DNA of 64,000 nucleotides from Acinetobacter pittii ATCC 19004 = CIP 70.29 (GTDB lineage Bacteria; Pseudomonadota; Gammaproteobacteria; Pseudomonadales; Moraxellaceae): NCBI RefSeq assembly GCF_000369045.1, contig NZ_KB849790.1, positions 248,001 to 312,000 of the forward strand, read 5' to 3'. Shown piece by piece: positions 1 to 9,484 of this stretch (position 1 is its first letter; each line of letters starts with the position of its first letter). The notes under the pieces were generated by a model. It saw only the letters and a program-made list of their open reading frames with translations, ran no database searches and was not told where the DNA came from. The position numbers and the translations under genes were made by a program.

Positions 1-591
1 TTAAAGAATATTACGAAGGCTTTTCTTGCACTAGGTGTCGGTGTTTTATTCGGCGCTATCATTACTCAATTCACCTCTCATATCGCATTTAATAGCTGGT
101 ATTTGTTATTACTTTTTATTTTTTTAATTGGTATCGAACTTGCCTTCACCCACTTTAACCGCACATGGTTAAGCTGGAAAATTTTAATTGTGCCCTTAGC
201 TGCTTTTATAGGGTCTTGTATAGCAGGCTTTTTGAATTACTATTTACTTCTCAAGCATTTTACACTTAATGAAACTTTAGCTTTAGCACAAGGCTATGGC
301 TGGTATTCAATGTCAGGGATTTTATTTACGCAATTACATTCGGCAGAGTTGGGTGGAATCGCCTTATTAACCGACTTATTTAGAGAAATTGTTGCTATTT
401 TTCTAATGTATACCATGGGTTGGCGTTTTCCACGCCCTGCTATCTCAAGTGCTGGAGCAACATCCATGGATGTTACCTTAGCAATGGTAAAACAATCATG
501 TGGTACACATTATGTACCACATGCCATGATGAGCGGCTTATTACTAAGCCTACTTGCCCCGTTATTAATTAGCTTATTCCTAAATTTTTAG
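1..591 (+). CDS. lysO: LysO-family lysine exporter, 5' end missing
   Basis: The frame is open from base 1, so the gene begins upstream; 196 codons are visible. The product is a hydrophobic membrane protein with several predicted helices and resembles the C-terminal half of LysO (YbjE, DUF340), an inner-membrane L-lysine exporter. The conserved stretch around the YGWYSMSG motif, followed by LLTDLFREI, is typical of that family. A TTG at 103 could be read as a start but lies inside the conserved protein. The stop overlaps the stop of pyrF, which runs toward it. The family call is from recalled sequence similarity; the substrate is inferred from the family. Confidence 0.8.
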   Translation, partial: LKNITKAFLALGVGVLFGAIITQFTSHIAFNSWYLLLLFIFLIGIELAFTHFNRTWLSWKILIVPLAAFIGSCIAGFLNYYLLLKHFTLNETLALAQGYGWYSMSGILFTQLHSAELGGIALLTDLFREIVAIFLMYTMGWRFPRPAISSAGATSMDVTLAMVKQSCGTHYVPHAMMSGLLLSLLAPLLISLFLNF

Positions 592-1289
592 GTAATTGAA
601 GCAAGAATAGACTTCAACATTTCTGTTGGCTTTTCTGCTTTAGTAATCGGGCGACCAATTACCAGATGCGTAGAGCCATCAAGCATAGCTTGCTTTGGAG
701 TTACAATACGTTTTTGGTCGTCTGCATTAGAACCTTCTGGACGAATACCAGGTGTTACTAAAGAGAAGTCTTGCCCAATTAATTCACGAAGAATCTTAGC
801 TTCTTGAGCTGAACAAACCACCCCATCCAAGCCACTTTCTTTCGTTAAATTAGCCAAGCGCTTTACATGCTCTACAGGTTCAACATCTAAACCAATATCT
901 TTTAAATCTTCACGACCCATTGATGTGAGTACTGTCACAGCAATAAGTTGGGTTTGATAGTTACCCGCTTTTAAACGTTCCACACAAGTTTCCATCATTT
1001 TACGGCCACCTGAAGCGTGAACATTTACCATCCATACGCCTAAATCAGCCGCTGCACATACTGCTTGAGCGGTAGTATTTGGAATATCATGAAATTTAAG
1101 ATCAAGAAAAACTTCAAAATTTTGTTCTTGCAGTTTTTTTACAACAGATGGGCCTTCATGAGTAAAAAGCTCTTTACCTACTTTTACGCGGCATAAAGCA
1201 GGATCAAGCTGTTCAACAATTTTTAAAGCGTCATATTGGCTTTTTGCATCTAACGCAACAATGATACTCAAGAGACTTTCTTCCATCAT
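588..1289 (-). CDS. pyrF: Orotidine 5'-phosphate decarboxylase
   Basis: Cytoplasmic enzyme that decarboxylates OMP to UMP, the last step of de novo pyrimidine synthesis. The 233-residue protein is a full-length bacterial PyrF. The catalytic [10 protein letters not shown] motif supplies D63, K65 and D68, ALDAK near residue 12 binds substrate, and TPGIRPEG and the late VIGRPIT contact the phosphate. Two adjacent ATG codons begin the frame and either could be used. It lies downstream of lapA after a 177-base gap with a strong hairpin, so it may be transcribed separately. Its end overlaps the lysO-type gene by four bases. Confidence 0.97.
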   Translation of the reverse strand: MMEESLLSIIVALDAKSQYDALKIVEQLDPALCRVKVGKELFTHEGPSVVKKLQEQNFEVFLDLKFHDIPNTTAQAVCAAADLGVWMVNVHASGGRKMMETCVERLKAGNYQTQLIAVTVLTSMGREDLKDIGLDVEPVEHVKRLANLTKESGLDGVVCSAQEAKILRELIGQDFSLVTPGIRPEGSNADDQKRIVTPKQAMLDGSTHLVIGRPITKAEKPTEMLKSILASIT

Positions 1290-1425
1290 ATAAAATCAGC
1301 GTTATTATAATAGACAACTCATGAAGGAATAAAGGAATGTAGAGAGCTGCTTTCCAAAATTAAAGCGATAAGATCAAAAGCGTTTATATTTAGAAGAATA
1401 AAAGAAGAGATAAAATTTAGAGACA

Positions 1426-1465
1426 TACTACTCTTTACTCATTAATAAAGAGTAGTACGGGGGGG
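1426..1465 (-). terminator. 12-bp perfect hairpin beside a seven-C run after lapA
   Basis: Bases 1426-1437 and 1446-1457 are perfect inverted repeats (arm TACTACTCTTTA) with an 8-base loop. A run of seven G on the plus strand (1459-1465) separates the hairpin from the lapA stop. On the minus strand the order is stop codon, seven C, hairpin, and then no immediate T-run, so it is an imperfect intrinsic terminator. It may act in termination or mRNA 3'-end protection. Confidence 0.5.
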
Positions 1466-1466
1466 A

Positions 1467-1838
1467 TTATAGCGGAGTAGAATTTTTATCTTGCGGATAA
1501 ATATCTACAACGGTTTTTTCATGTCTTACATTTGCAGCTGCTTCAGCCGCTGCTAATTGAGCACTTTGGATTTGTTCTTTTCTTAAATGGTCAATATCTT
1601 TACGCAGGCGTTTAATTTCCCAACCTTTTTGGAATACTCTGAAAACCTGTACACCAAGTAAAAGACCGACCACTGTTCCTAGTACTAATGTGAGTAGCAA
1701 TAATAAGCCTAAACGCATAGCTGGAACTTGGGTAAATAACAAATCAACAGAAAGTTCTGTTGGATTCTGCAAAACAAGTGCTAAAGAATAGCCAAATACA
1801 ACAATAAGCAATGCAATTAAAATATAACGCATAGACAC
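1467..1838 (-). CDS. lapA: LapA-domain (DUF1049) inner-membrane protein
   Basis: A 123-residue protein with two membrane helices, about residues 4-24 and 42-66, followed by a charged, coiled-coil-like cytoplasmic stretch (about 75-95) and an Ala-rich tail. This is the usual architecture of LapA (YciS), which in Enterobacteria works with LapB in lipopolysaccharide assembly and control of LpxC turnover. It lies just downstream of ihfB, the conserved place for lapA. The usual partner gene lapB is not between lapA and pyrF here. Function is inferred from family and position. Confidence 0.85.
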   Translation of the reverse strand: MSMRYILIALLIVVFGYSLALVLQNPTELSVDLLFTQVPAMRLGLLLLLTLVLGTVVGLLLGVQVFRVFQKGWEIKRLRKDIDHLRKEQIQSAQLAAAEAAANVRHEKTVVDIYPQDKNSTPL

Positions 1839-1857
1839 CCCGACTTATAAATTTTAT

Positions 1858-2160
1858 TTATTTCCCAGATTCGTTTACTGCGTCACGAAGGGCTTTTCCG
1901 GGTTTAAAATGTGGAACAGCTTTAGCTGCAACTTCAACTGATTTTCCTGTTTTAGGATTGCGACCAACTCTTGGATCACGGTGGTGTAAAGCAAAGCTAC
2001 CAAAACCACGGATTTCAATTCGATTATCAGTTGATAGTGCTTCTATCATTTGATCAATCATAATTTTAACCGCCTCTTCCACCAAAGGTTCAGCTAAGTG
2101 TGGGTTTTTTAGCGCAATGCGTTCAATCAAATCAGACTTATTAAGAGCTTCAGTAGTCAT
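1858..2160 (-). CDS. ihfB: Integration host factor subunit beta
   Basis: A DNA-bending nucleoid protein of 100 residues that pairs with IhfA. It shows the HU/IHF fold signature: GFGSF at residues 52-56 and a beta-arm with RNPKTGK, whose proline (P69) intercalates into DNA. It sits directly downstream of rpsA and upstream of lapA, the standard gammaproteobacterial order cmk-rpsA-ihfB-lapA. A hairpin between rpsA and ihfB suggests some separation of transcription. The beta rather than alpha assignment rests on this context and on the sequence. Confidence 0.95.
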   Translation of the reverse strand: MTTEALNKSDLIERIALKNPHLAEPLVEEAVKIMIDQMIEALSTDNRIEIRGFGSFALHHRDPRVGRNPKTGKSVEVAAKAVPHFKPGKALRDAVNESGK

Positions 2161-2210
2161 CTACGACCTCGTTATTTATTGCTACTCTATGTCGTTCGAT
2201 AATAACCTGT

Positions 2211-2257
2211 TTAAATACAAAACGGTAGCGCAGTATGTTGAATACTAGGCTACCGTT
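2211..2257 (-). terminator. Likely rpsA terminator
   Basis: AACGGTAGC at 2221-2229 pairs with GCTACCGTT at 2249-2257, with further pairing inside (AGTAT with ATACT). On the minus strand the stem is followed by TTTTGTATTT. It lies just past the rpsA stop codon and before ihfB, so it may attenuate or end rpsA transcripts. Confidence 0.6.
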
Positions 2258-2316
2258 TACAGTAATTTGTATAAAAAGTACAATTCCGTTACATGAAACT
2301 GTACTTTGTTAACTTA

Positions 2317-3990
2317 TTACTTCATTTGTGCTTTGATCAAGTCACCAATAGTCTTAGGACCATTGTCTTGACTTGTAGTTGCTGTACGCAAGCTAGCAAC
2401 TGCTTCTTTCTCTTCAGCTTCGTCTTTCGCTTTGATAGACAAGTTGATAGAGCGAGATTTACGATCAACGTTGATGATCTTCGCTTCAACTTCTTGACCA
2501 ACTTCTAAGAATTTAGTCGCATCTTCTACGCGGTCACGGTTGATTTCAGAAGCTTTAAGAGTTGCTTCAACTTCGTCAGCTAACTTAACAGTTGCACCAC
2601 GAGCATCAACTGCAGTTACAGTACCTTTAACTAAAGCACCACGTTCGTTAGCAGCTAAGAAGTCATTGAACGGATCGCTGTTCAATTGCTTGATACCAAG
2701 GCTGATACGGTTACCTTCAGCGTCTACAGACAAGATAACAGCTTCAACAGTGTCACCTTTCTTGTAACGACGAATAGCTTCTTCACCTTGCTCGTTCCAA
2801 GAAATATCAGACAAGTGTACTAAACCGTCGATACCGCCGTTCAAGCCAATGAAGATACCAAAGTCAGTGATAGACTTGATCGTACCAGATACTTTTTCGC
2901 CTTTCTCATGAGCTTTAGCAAACTCTTCCCATGGGTTAGCACGAGTTTGTTTGATACCAAGGCTAATACGACGACGTTCTTCATCAACTTCAAGAACCAT
3001 AACATCAACTTCATCACCAATCTGAACAACTTTAGATGGGTGGATGTTTTTGTTAGTGTGGTCCATTTCAGAAACGTGAACTAAACCTTCAACGCCTTCA
3101 GCGATTTCAGCGAAACAACCGTAGTCAGTTAAGTTAGTTACGCGAGCTTTAACGATAGAACCTTTAGGGTAACGGCTCATGATCGCTAACCATGGATCTT
3201 CGCCTAATTGTTTAAGGCCTAAAGATACGCGGTTACGTTCACGGTCAAATTTAAGTACTTTAACAGTAACTTCTTGACCAACTTCAACAACTTCTGAAGG
3301 GTGCTTGATACGCTTCCAAGCCATATCTGTGATATGTAGAAGACCATCAATACCGCCAAGATCAACGAATGCACCGTAATCAGTAAGGTTTTTGATTGTA
3401 CCTGTAACTGTTTGACCTTCTTCAAGTTGAGCAAGTAATGCTTCACGGTCAGCAGAAGATTCAGCTTCCATAACAGCACGACGAGATACAACAACGTTAT
3501 TACGTTTAGCATCAAGTTTGATTACTTTAAACTCTAACTCTTTACCTTCAAGGTGAGTAGTGTCACGGATAGGACGAGTGTCAACTAATGAACCTGGTAA
3601 GAATGCACGAACAGGACCGATGTCAACAGTGAAACCGCCTTTAACTTTACCAGAGATAACACCAGTAACGATTTCGCCATCTTCAAAGATTTTTTCAAGT
3701 TTAGTCCAAGTTTCAGCACGCTTAGCTTTTTCACGTGATAAAACTGTTTGACCCATACCGTTGTCAAGAGCTTCAACAACTACGTCAACAGTATCACCAA
3801 CCTGAACTTCAAGTTCACGTTGTTCATTTAAAAATTCAGCACGGTCAACAATGCCTTCAGACTTTAGGCCAGTGTCAACAGTTACCCAGTCGCTATCGAT
3901 GTTTACAACAACACCTTGGATGACTGCACCCTTTTCAACGTTGAGGTTTAATTCACTTTCTTCAAAGAGGGCTGCAAAAGATTCGGTCAT
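2317..3990 (-). CDS. rpsA: 30S ribosomal protein S1
   Basis: A 557-residue protein with six S1 RNA-binding repeats, about residues 20-86, 104-170, 190-260, 275-345, 362-433 and 449-520. The later repeats share the VKGTV/VSGTI, DFG or DYG, and ISLGIKQ signatures. S1 binds mRNA at the 30S subunit and is needed to start translation on weakly structured or weak-SD messages. The length matches the family. Several open frames on the opposite strand are by-products of its codon use. Its gene follows cmk, the usual arrangement. Confidence 0.98.
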   Translation of the reverse strand: MTESFAALFEESELNLNVEKGAVIQGVVVNIDSDWVTVDTGLKSEGIVDRAEFLNEQRELEVQVGDTVDVVVEALDNGMGQTVLSREKAKRAETWTKLEKIFEDGEIVTGVISGKVKGGFTVDIGPVRAFLPGSLVDTRPIRDTTHLEGKELEFKVIKLDAKRNNVVVSRRAVMEAESSADREALLAQLEEGQTVTGTIKNLTDYGAFVDLGGIDGLLHITDMAWKRIKHPSEVVEVGQEVTVKVLKFDRERNRVSLGLKQLGEDPWLAIMSRYPKGSIVKARVTNLTDYGCFAEIAEGVEGLVHVSEMDHTNKNIHPSKVVQIGDEVDVMVLEVDEERRRISLGIKQTRANPWEEFAKAHEKGEKVSGTIKSITDFGIFIGLNGGIDGLVHLSDISWNEQGEEAIRRYKKGDTVEAVILSVDAEGNRISLGIKQLNSDPFNDFLAANERGALVKGTVTAVDARGATVKLADEVEATLKASEINRDRVEDATKFLEVGQEVEAKIINVDRKSRSINLSIKAKDEAEEKEAVASLRTATTSQDNGPKTIGDLIKAQMK

Positions 3991-4057
3991 GATATACCTG
4001 ATAAATTCAGCGGTCTTGGATCAGACAAGGCCGGTTTAGTTAAGTATCAACATAGTC

Positions 4058-4085
4058 TTTATAGACTGATCAAGCTATGCTTCAA
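4058..4085 (-). promoter_or_regulatory. Possible sigma-70 promoter for rpsA
   Basis: On the minus strand TTGAAG (4085-4080) and TATAAA (4063-4058) are 16 bases apart and lie about 70 bases upstream of the rpsA start, in the gap after cmk. The match is reasonable but there is no experimental support. Confidence 0.4.
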
Positions 4086-4101
4086 CTGATAATTCTATTT
4101 A

Positions 4102-4782
4102 CTAAATAGTACGGCTATCGACATAATCAACCATTAACTTAAATACCTGATCGATCGTTAATTCCGAACTATCAATGATATAAGCATCTTTGGCTGGCTT
4201 GAGCGGAGCAACTTCTCGCTCCATATCTCTTTTGTCTCGTGCCTGTATATTAGCTAAAATGTCGTTTATTTTAGCATCTAGCCCCATACCCTGCAACTGT
4301 TTTACTCTTCGCTCAGCGCGTGACTCTGCCGAAGCTGTCAGATAAATTTTGGCATTGGCTTCTGGAAAGATAGATGTTGCCATATCACGACCATCTGCAA
4401 CTAAACCAGGGCTTTGCGCAAAAGCTCTTTGTCTTTCAAATAGTGCCTGTCTAAGCTCTGGAACCACTGCAACTTTTGATGCGTACTCACCAACTCGTTC
4501 TGTACGAATTGTTTGAGATACATCTTCGCCATCCAAGAAGACCAAAATCCCTGAGGTAGACGTTTCAAATTTAATGTCCAGTTGACGTGCATATTGAATA
4601 CATTCATCAAGCTGACTGTCTAATTTCTCTAATAACTCGTGTTTATGTAATGACAACCCTAATAAACGATATAAGGCACCCGAATCGAGTAAATGATATT
4701 GATAATGTGCTGCAAGTTTTGCGGCCAATGTTCCTTTACCCGAACCACTCGGACCATCAATAGTAATAATTTGAACTGTCAT
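4102..4782 (-). CDS. cmk: Cytidylate kinase
   Basis: Phosphorylates CMP and dCMP to the diphosphates in pyrimidine nucleotide metabolism. The P-loop GPSGSGKG falls at residues 10-17 when the protein starts at MTVQ, and the conserved DGRDM segment follows near residue 122. The frame extends upstream to a TTG at 4803, but that overlaps the preceding gene. The ATG at 4782 has a GAGAG Shine-Dalgarno at good spacing, so I use it. The protein is then 226 residues, normal for Cmk. It precedes rpsA, as in most proteobacteria. Confidence 0.96.
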   Translation of the reverse strand: MTVQIITIDGPSGSGKGTLAAKLAAHYQYHLLDSGALYRLLGLSLHKHELLEKLDSQLDECIQYARQLDIKFETSTSGILVFLDGEDVSQTIRTERVGEYASKVAVVPELRQALFERQRAFAQSPGLVADGRDMATSIFPEANAKIYLTASAESRAERRVKQLQGMGLDAKINDILANIQARDKRDMEREVAPLKPAKDAYIIDSSELTIDQVFKLMVDYVDSRTI

Positions 4783-4792
4783 TGAACTCTCA

Positions 4793-5233
4793 CTAAGAAG
4801 CAAATGCTTTAGCTAATCTCGAAAAGCCTAGTGTAATGGCTAGTTTTAACTGTGCAAGGATTAATTTACTGACCACTGGCGCTTTTGCCGTTAACTCGAT
4901 GCGGTATGTAACTAAGGTAATGTATGGAGTAATCTCAGAAAACTCGATTCTACCTAAATGGTGTTTAATCAAAGGATTTTCTATTAATTTATACTCAATA
5001 CTTTTATTTTCTTCCAACAATGTAATTTCTTCTTTAAGTGGCTTAATTGGACCAAATCCCATACGTCGAATTGAGCCTAAACCATCAGGTCTTTTAGAAT
5101 CTGCGGAGTCTTTAACACGCACAACCTGTAAAGGTGCAAAAGCAGTATTGTAAGTTGAATGCTTAGAGAGCAAATTAAATACATCAGTAAGAGGAGCATT
5201 AAATTCTTTTTCTACGGTAATTACATTACGCAT
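4793..5233 (-). CDS. SRPBCC (START-like) domain protein
   Basis: About 146 residues forming a probable SRPBCC/polyketide-cyclase-like fold, a helix-grip that binds hydrophobic ligands. Support is the N-terminal pattern ([17 protein letters not shown]), the GxGSIRRM strand in the middle and a long C-terminal helix. The substrate is unknown. The ATG at 5233 is preceded by AAGGA at good spacing, so I prefer it to the start at 5260. The gene lies 10 bases upstream of cmk, so the two may be cotranscribed. No catalytic residues can be named. Confidence 0.75.
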   Translation of the reverse strand: MRNVITVEKEFNAPLTDVFNLLSKHSTYNTAFAPLQVVRVKDSADSKRPDGLGSIRRMGFGPIKPLKEEITLLEENKSIEYKLIENPLIKHHLGRIEFSEITPYITLVTYRIELTAKAPVVSKLILAQLKLAITLGFSRLAKAFAS

Positions 5234-5303
5234 TGGATCGTCCTTATTAAATAGAATCATGACATTAAAACCGCGTTAGTTTGCCATAAGAGTATGTTAA
5301 TTT

Positions 5304-5807
5304 TTAATCATTTAAGGACGTTTTTTGTTGTTTCTCTTGTTTCTTTTGCTCACGTCTTTGTTTAAAAAAATGGCTAAGCTGTTGTGCACATTTTTCTTGT
5401 AGACAACCATTCTGAAATGTAAACCTATGATTATAATAACCTTGCTGTAATAACTGACGCGCACTCACCAAAGAGCCTGCTTTAGGTTCTGGCGTACCAA
5501 AAACCACATGCTTAATTCTTGCATGTACGAGCGCACCTACACACATAGTACATGGCTCAAGAGTGACATATAAAGTCGTATCTTCAGGTAATCGATAATT
5601 TTCTAAAGAGGAACACGCTGCACGGATAGCTTGAATTTCTGCATGTGCAGTTGGATCTAATAAAGTAATTGGAGCATTATAACCAGATCCAATTACTCGA
5701 TTTTGGCTCACCAGAACCGCTCCAACAGGTATCTCACCCTGCTGAGCGGCTAATTCAGCTTGCTCGTAAGCAAGCTGCATCCAGTATTCATCACTATATT
5801 CAGTCAT
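5304..5807 (-). CDS. tadA: tRNA adenosine(34) deaminase TadA
   Basis: Converts adenosine to inosine at the wobble position of tRNA-Arg(ACG). The zinc deaminase motifs are intact: HAE at residues 55-57 (zinc ligand H55, proton shuttle E57) and PCTMC at 85-89 (zinc ligands C86 and C89). The 167-residue length fits, with a Lys/Gln-rich C-terminal tail. It lies 5 bases downstream of the acyl-CoA hydrolase-like gene, in a run of minus-strand genes. Confidence 0.96.
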   Translation of the reverse strand: MTEYSDEYWMQLAYEQAELAAQQGEIPVGAVLVSQNRVIGSGYNAPITLLDPTAHAEIQAIRAACSSLENYRLPEDTTLYVTLEPCTMCVGALVHARIKHVVFGTPEPKAGSLVSARQLLQQGYYNHRFTFQNGCLQEKCAQQLSHFFKQRREQKKQEKQQKTSLND

Positions 5808-5812
5808 TTACT

Positions 5813-6937
5813 TTAGTTGATCACACCGTGTTGTCTAAGTAAGGCATTCCAGCTATCAATTGAAGTTACTGGTGGACAATCAGCCAATATACCTCTCAAG
5901 CTTAGATCATCACATGGTTTCCATTCAGGTGATAAATCTTTATCAACTAAGCGTGCGCGAACACCTTCCACAAAGTCAGGATGACGTATTTTCCACTCAG
6001 AAATCTGAGCCTCTAGATCAAAGACCTCATCCCATGAGTGAATTTGTTTGCCCCATTGCCACAGTAACCAAGTAATTGCCGCGGTACTAGGAGATCCTTT
6101 TTGCAAATTCTCACTCGCTTGACGTAACCAATCACTGCTCGCATCACGCAAGCTAACAATAGCTTGGTAGTCTTGTTCAAAATTAAAACCACGGCAAACG
6201 CTATGAATTACATCAAGTGAGTTTTGCAATGGACCCGCCGCAACAGGACGGTGCAAACTATTTAAAGTATCATCAATTGCTCGGAAATCCCCTGCAGGAT
6301 AATGAGCCCAATTAATATTTAAAACTTTTTGCAAAACATTATCACGCTGTGCTTCACAAATATGTGTTGCCCAACCGATGCTATATGCTCCAGCAGCAGT
6401 CATGATTGAACCGGTTAACCCCGTAAACAAACCTATTGGACCACGATCTGCCAAGAAACGGCTCGCACCAACATCAGGATATAAACCAATATTAATTTCA
6501 GGCATTGCTAAACGTGAATATGGCGTCACTAGACGGAATGGTGCAGCCATAAACAAGCCTAAACCACCGCCCATTACATAACCTTCTCCCCAAACCACAA
6601 CCGGTTTAGCATAATTATGTAAAAGTAAATCTAAAGCATATTCCTGCTGGAAGAACTTATTTGCGGTATCGACTTCTTGATTTATAACAAGTTGGCGTAA
6701 TTTTCTAACATCACCACCTGCACAAAAAGCTTTTGGTGTAGTTGAGTCTAACCAAATTGCTTTAACCTGTTCATTGTCACGGAAATCTTCAAATACACGC
6801 AATAATGCCGTTACGATTGATTCGTCTAAAGCATGTAACGATTTAGGACGATTCAAACGTACTATACGCCAGCCGTTTTTTGCTTCTTCAACCACCAAGT
6901 CCGGGTGATAGTTATTTACATTGGGAGAGTTCATCAT
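5813..6937 (-). CDS. Enoyl-CoA hydratase family, 3-hydroxyisobutyryl-CoA hydrolase-like
   Basis: A 374-residue crotonase-fold protein. The oxyanion-hole segment CAGGDVRKL and the second signature [14 protein letters not shown] followed by [15 protein letters not shown] are those of 3-hydroxyisobutyryl-CoA hydrolases (valine catabolism). They fit less well to plain hydratases, which are about 100 residues shorter. It is not among other valine-degradation genes here, so the true acyl-CoA substrate is open. Its start overlaps the ung stop by four bases (ATGA), which implies translational coupling. Confidence 0.82.
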   Translation of the reverse strand: MMNSPNVNNYHPDLVVEEAKNGWRIVRLNRPKSLHALDESIVTALLRVFEDFRDNEQVKAIWLDSTTPKAFCAGGDVRKLRQLVINQEVDTANKFFQQEYALDLLLHNYAKPVVVWGEGYVMGGGLGLFMAAPFRLVTPYSRLAMPEINIGLYPDVGASRFLADRGPIGLFTGLTGSIMTAAGAYSIGWATHICEAQRDNVLQKVLNINWAHYPAGDFRAIDDTLNSLHRPVAAGPLQNSLDVIHSVCRGFNFEQDYQAIVSLRDASSDWLRQASENLQKGSPSTAAITWLLWQWGKQIHSWDEVFDLEAQISEWKIRHPDFVEGVRARLVDKDLSPEWKPCDDLSLRGILADCPPVTSIDSWNALLRQHGVIN

Positions 6938-7656
6938 GCGTCCAATTGCCAGTCTATGGGCTCAATGCCATGTTGTTTCAAATATTGATTTGTTTTTGAA
7001 AACACTTTGCATCCAAAAAATCCCCCTCTATTTGCAGCAAGAGGTGATGGATGTGCGGCTGTTAAAACCAAGTGTTTATCTCTATTTATACGTTGTCCTT
7101 TGCGCTGTGCATAAGCACCCCACAAAATAAATACTATATGTTGTCTCTGTTCATTTAGAACATCAATAACTTCATCAGTAAATGCTTCCCAACCTTGCTT
7201 TTGATGTGAGGTTGGCTGTCCAGCTTCAACAGTAAGCACGCTGTTCAGTAAAAGTACGCCTTGCGTAGCCCATTTTGTTAAGTCACCATGGCGAGGAGCT
7301 GGAATACCCAAATCTGTATGTAATTCATGAAAAATATTGCGCAAAGATGGTGGTAATGCAATACCTTTTTGAACAGAGAAACTTAATCCATTCGCTTGGT
7401 TTGGCCCGTGATATGGGTCTTGCCCTAAAATCACAACTTTCACATCAGCCAGTGGTGTGGTATTTAAAGCATTAAAGATCTGTTTACTAGGCGGATATAT
7501 TATTTTCTGAGCTTGTTTCTGTTGAAATAAGAAATCGCGCAAACTATCCATCTGAGGACTTAATAGAAAAGGTGCTAAAGATCTTTTCCAACTTTCTTCT
7601 AATTGAACTTTACTGAGTTTATTTTGCTGTTGCTCAGTTAATTGCATTAATGTCAT
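6934..7656 (-). CDS. ung: Uracil-DNA glycosylase
   Basis: Family 1 UDG that removes uracil from DNA to begin base-excision repair. The water-activating motif GQDPYHG is at residues 78-84 (catalytic D80), and the DNA-intercalation loop [10 protein letters not shown] starts at H202. The 240-residue length is normal. It overlaps the downstream crotonase-family gene by four bases; the two are functionally unrelated, so the coupling is probably only positional. Confidence 0.97.
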   Translation of the reverse strand: MTLMQLTEQQQNKLSKVQLEESWKRSLAPFLLSPQMDSLRDFLFQQKQAQKIIYPPSKQIFNALNTTPLADVKVVILGQDPYHGPNQANGLSFSVQKGIALPPSLRNIFHELHTDLGIPAPRHGDLTKWATQGVLLLNSVLTVEAGQPTSHQKQGWEAFTDEVIDVLNEQRQHIVFILWGAYAQRKGQRINRDKHLVLTAAHPSPLAANRGGFFGCKVFSKTNQYLKQHGIEPIDWQLDA

Positions 7657-7700
7657 CCTAGATCAATTTTCAATTCTACAAATAAAATAAGTAATTCGAT

Positions 7701-8297
7701 TTATACTTCGACTTGCAAATCAACTTGAGGATTATTAAATTTAATCCCTTTTTTCAAGTCTTCATACATTTGTGGATTTGCCCACTCTATCTGAATTTGT
7801 TCTGAAAAAACAATTCCATCAAGACTTAAAATACCCATTTGTTCGTTTTGAATATCTTCAATAAAACTCTGAGCATATCCAGTATCAGTCTCATGAACAA
7901 TAACAGAATATACTTCAACATCACCTTCCCCATTTTGAGTGACTGTTGATTGTAAAACTTGCTGAGCTAGATAAAAGAAAATACGTGAAAACTGTTCAGC
8001 CGATGGTGAAACAGGTAAAGAAATCCAACGAGCACTAAAAGTCTGACATGCATCAATATATTGAGAATCATCTTTTTCCCAAAAACAAATTGCGTGATCA
8101 AAGCTATCGAATAAGTCTTTTATTACTCCTTTTAGGAGTCCAAAATCATAAACCATTTGCCCATGATCTAATTTCGAAGCTTTAAGCAATAACTCAACTT
8201 TATAGCTATGTCCATGAATTGATCGCTTACAACGATCCGATGTACAGTTACGTACAACATGTGCATTTTCAAACTTAAATAACTTACGAATTAACAT
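7701..8297 (-). CDS. 6-pyruvoyl-tetrahydropterin synthase / QueD family
   Basis: Tunnelling-fold enzyme family that includes QueD (6-carboxytetrahydropterin synthase, queuosine and deazapurine synthesis). Zinc ligands H13, H28 and H30 are visible in FENAH and HGHSY; C23 precedes the HGH motif as the likely catalytic cysteine, and MVYDFGLLK matches the family's second motif. At 198 residues it is longer than classical QueD (about 120), with an extra C-terminal part. The queG gene far downstream shows that the queuosine pathway exists here, but the exact activity of this longer protein is an inference. Confidence 0.8.
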   Translation of the reverse strand: MLIRKLFKFENAHVVRNCTSDRCKRSIHGHSYKVELLLKASKLDHGQMVYDFGLLKGVIKDLFDSFDHAICFWEKDDSQYIDACQTFSARWISLPVSPSAEQFSRIFFYLAQQVLQSTVTQNGEGDVEVYSVIVHETDTGYAQSFIEDIQNEQMGILSLDGIVFSEQIQIEWANPQMYEDLKKGIKFNNPQVDLQVEV

Positions 8298-8524
8298 GTG
8301 CCAAATCGATCATTCCTTCTAAGAACATTATTATAAAGCAAAAGACAAAAATTTCGCATCACTTTTCAATTAGAAACAATTAGCAAAAAGTATGATAAGA
8401 CTGATGAAGAAATATCGAATATACACATATAGACAGTTTATATTTACTTTAACGTTTAACTTGGAAAAATTTATAATTACAAACTTCAAAAAACATCTAA
8501 AGTAAATAAATCATAACTTTTCAA

Positions 8525-9484
8525 TTAGTTAAAAGGCACTATATTTCTAGAATATACATAAACTTGCTTATCACTGCGCATTAAGGCACTTGTAAACTGT
8601 CTTTTTCTATTATTCAACACAACCTCAATTTGTGCTTGAAAAAAGTTCGACTTCACATCTAAAAGGCTATTAACTTCAGTTTTCTTTTGTGGATCAACTG
8701 TTGAAAAAGCATTCAATTGCCATAATTCATCAATATTTTGAAAGAACTTTAAATTCTGTTGACGTAATTGAAGTTCTTTTTCTATAGTCCCTAAATCTAT
8801 TTTTTGATCAATACTCGCTAATACTAATGGCGATGCGGTATTAACATTCACTTTTGTATTTTCAGGTAATGCAGAAATGTATGGTGCGATTAAATCATAT
8901 TTCTTGCCTTCAAAACCTCTTACCAATTTCAACTCTTCTATACGATGAAATTTAGCATTTGAAGCCAAATAGCCAGAGTCAAGTCCTTCATAATAGTTAC
9001 TTTCTGCCCCCATAGGGCCGCTTGGTTCATCATCTGGATCTTGCCAATCAATAACTGCTTGACTTAACTCTGCTGGCAATCCTACACGCACAAGCAATCG
9101 CTCAAACCAATTTTTAGCAGCTTCGTTTACCTTGCCTTCATTGGTCGTTAAATTGTTTAGATTAAATTTTCCTGACTCATCTAGTAAGCGCCCCGATACG
9201 GCTCCATCTTCTATTGGGAAAGGTGGCATTGGCTGAGCCCAGCTTTCCTTTAAATGATCGATGCCACCAGCATTATTTGCATCTTGAATTAATAATTCAG
9301 AAAAAAAAGCTTCTGCACTTTTTGCATAGAGTAATGACTGATTTTGACGCATCAAATAACCCGTATTTTCCATCGTATTAGTTTGATGCTTTGCGATAGA
9401 GGCAGCTAAAATTGTAGCCAAAGCAACCATTATCAAAATTGTGAGTAACGCTACACCTTGCTGATTTTTTTTATAGAGTAACAT
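8525..9484 (-). CDS. gspK: Type II secretion minor pseudopilin GspK
   Basis: The large minor pseudopilin of the type II secretion system, thought to cap the pseudopilus tip with GspI and GspJ. The prepilin peptidase site is the G before VALLTILIMVAL near residue 10. As usual for GspK, the glutamate at mature position 5 is absent. The globular domain contains the family signature FNLNNL and helix-hairpin-helix-like segments (VNVNTASPLVLASI). The 319-residue length is normal. It starts directly after gspJ ends and is last in the H-I-J-K series. Confidence 0.93.
   Translation of the reverse strand: MLLYKKNQQGVALLTILIMVALATILAASIAKHQTNTMENTGYLMRQNQSLLYAKSAEAFFSELLIQDANNAGGIDHLKESWAQPMPPFPIEDGAVSGRLLDESGKFNLNNLTTNEGKVNEAAKNWFERLLVRVGLPAELSQAVIDWQDPDDEPSGPMGAESNYYEGLDSGYLASNAKFHRIEELKLVRGFEGKKYDLIAPYISALPENTKVNVNTASPLVLASIDQKIDLGTIEKELQLRQQNLKFFQNIDELWQLNAFSTVDPQKKTEVNSLLDVKSNFFQAQIEVVLNNRKRQFTSALMRSDKQVYVYSRNIVPFN

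Noticed and set aside
2293-3923. Several open frames on both strands overlapping rpsA (for example 2293-2508, 2540-2767, 3735-3923 on plus)
   Set aside because: They lie in other frames of a clearly conserved ribosomal gene, have no domain or ribosome site, and reflect its codon bias.
4782-4803. Upstream TTG start for cmk
   Set aside because: It would overlap the previous gene and precede the conserved N-terminus; the ATG at 4782 has a better ribosome site.
8361-8528. 13-base direct repeat ACTTTTCAATTAG at 8361 and 8516
   Set aside because: Short, AT-rich and partly inside the gspK stop; no other sign of an element, so chance is likely.
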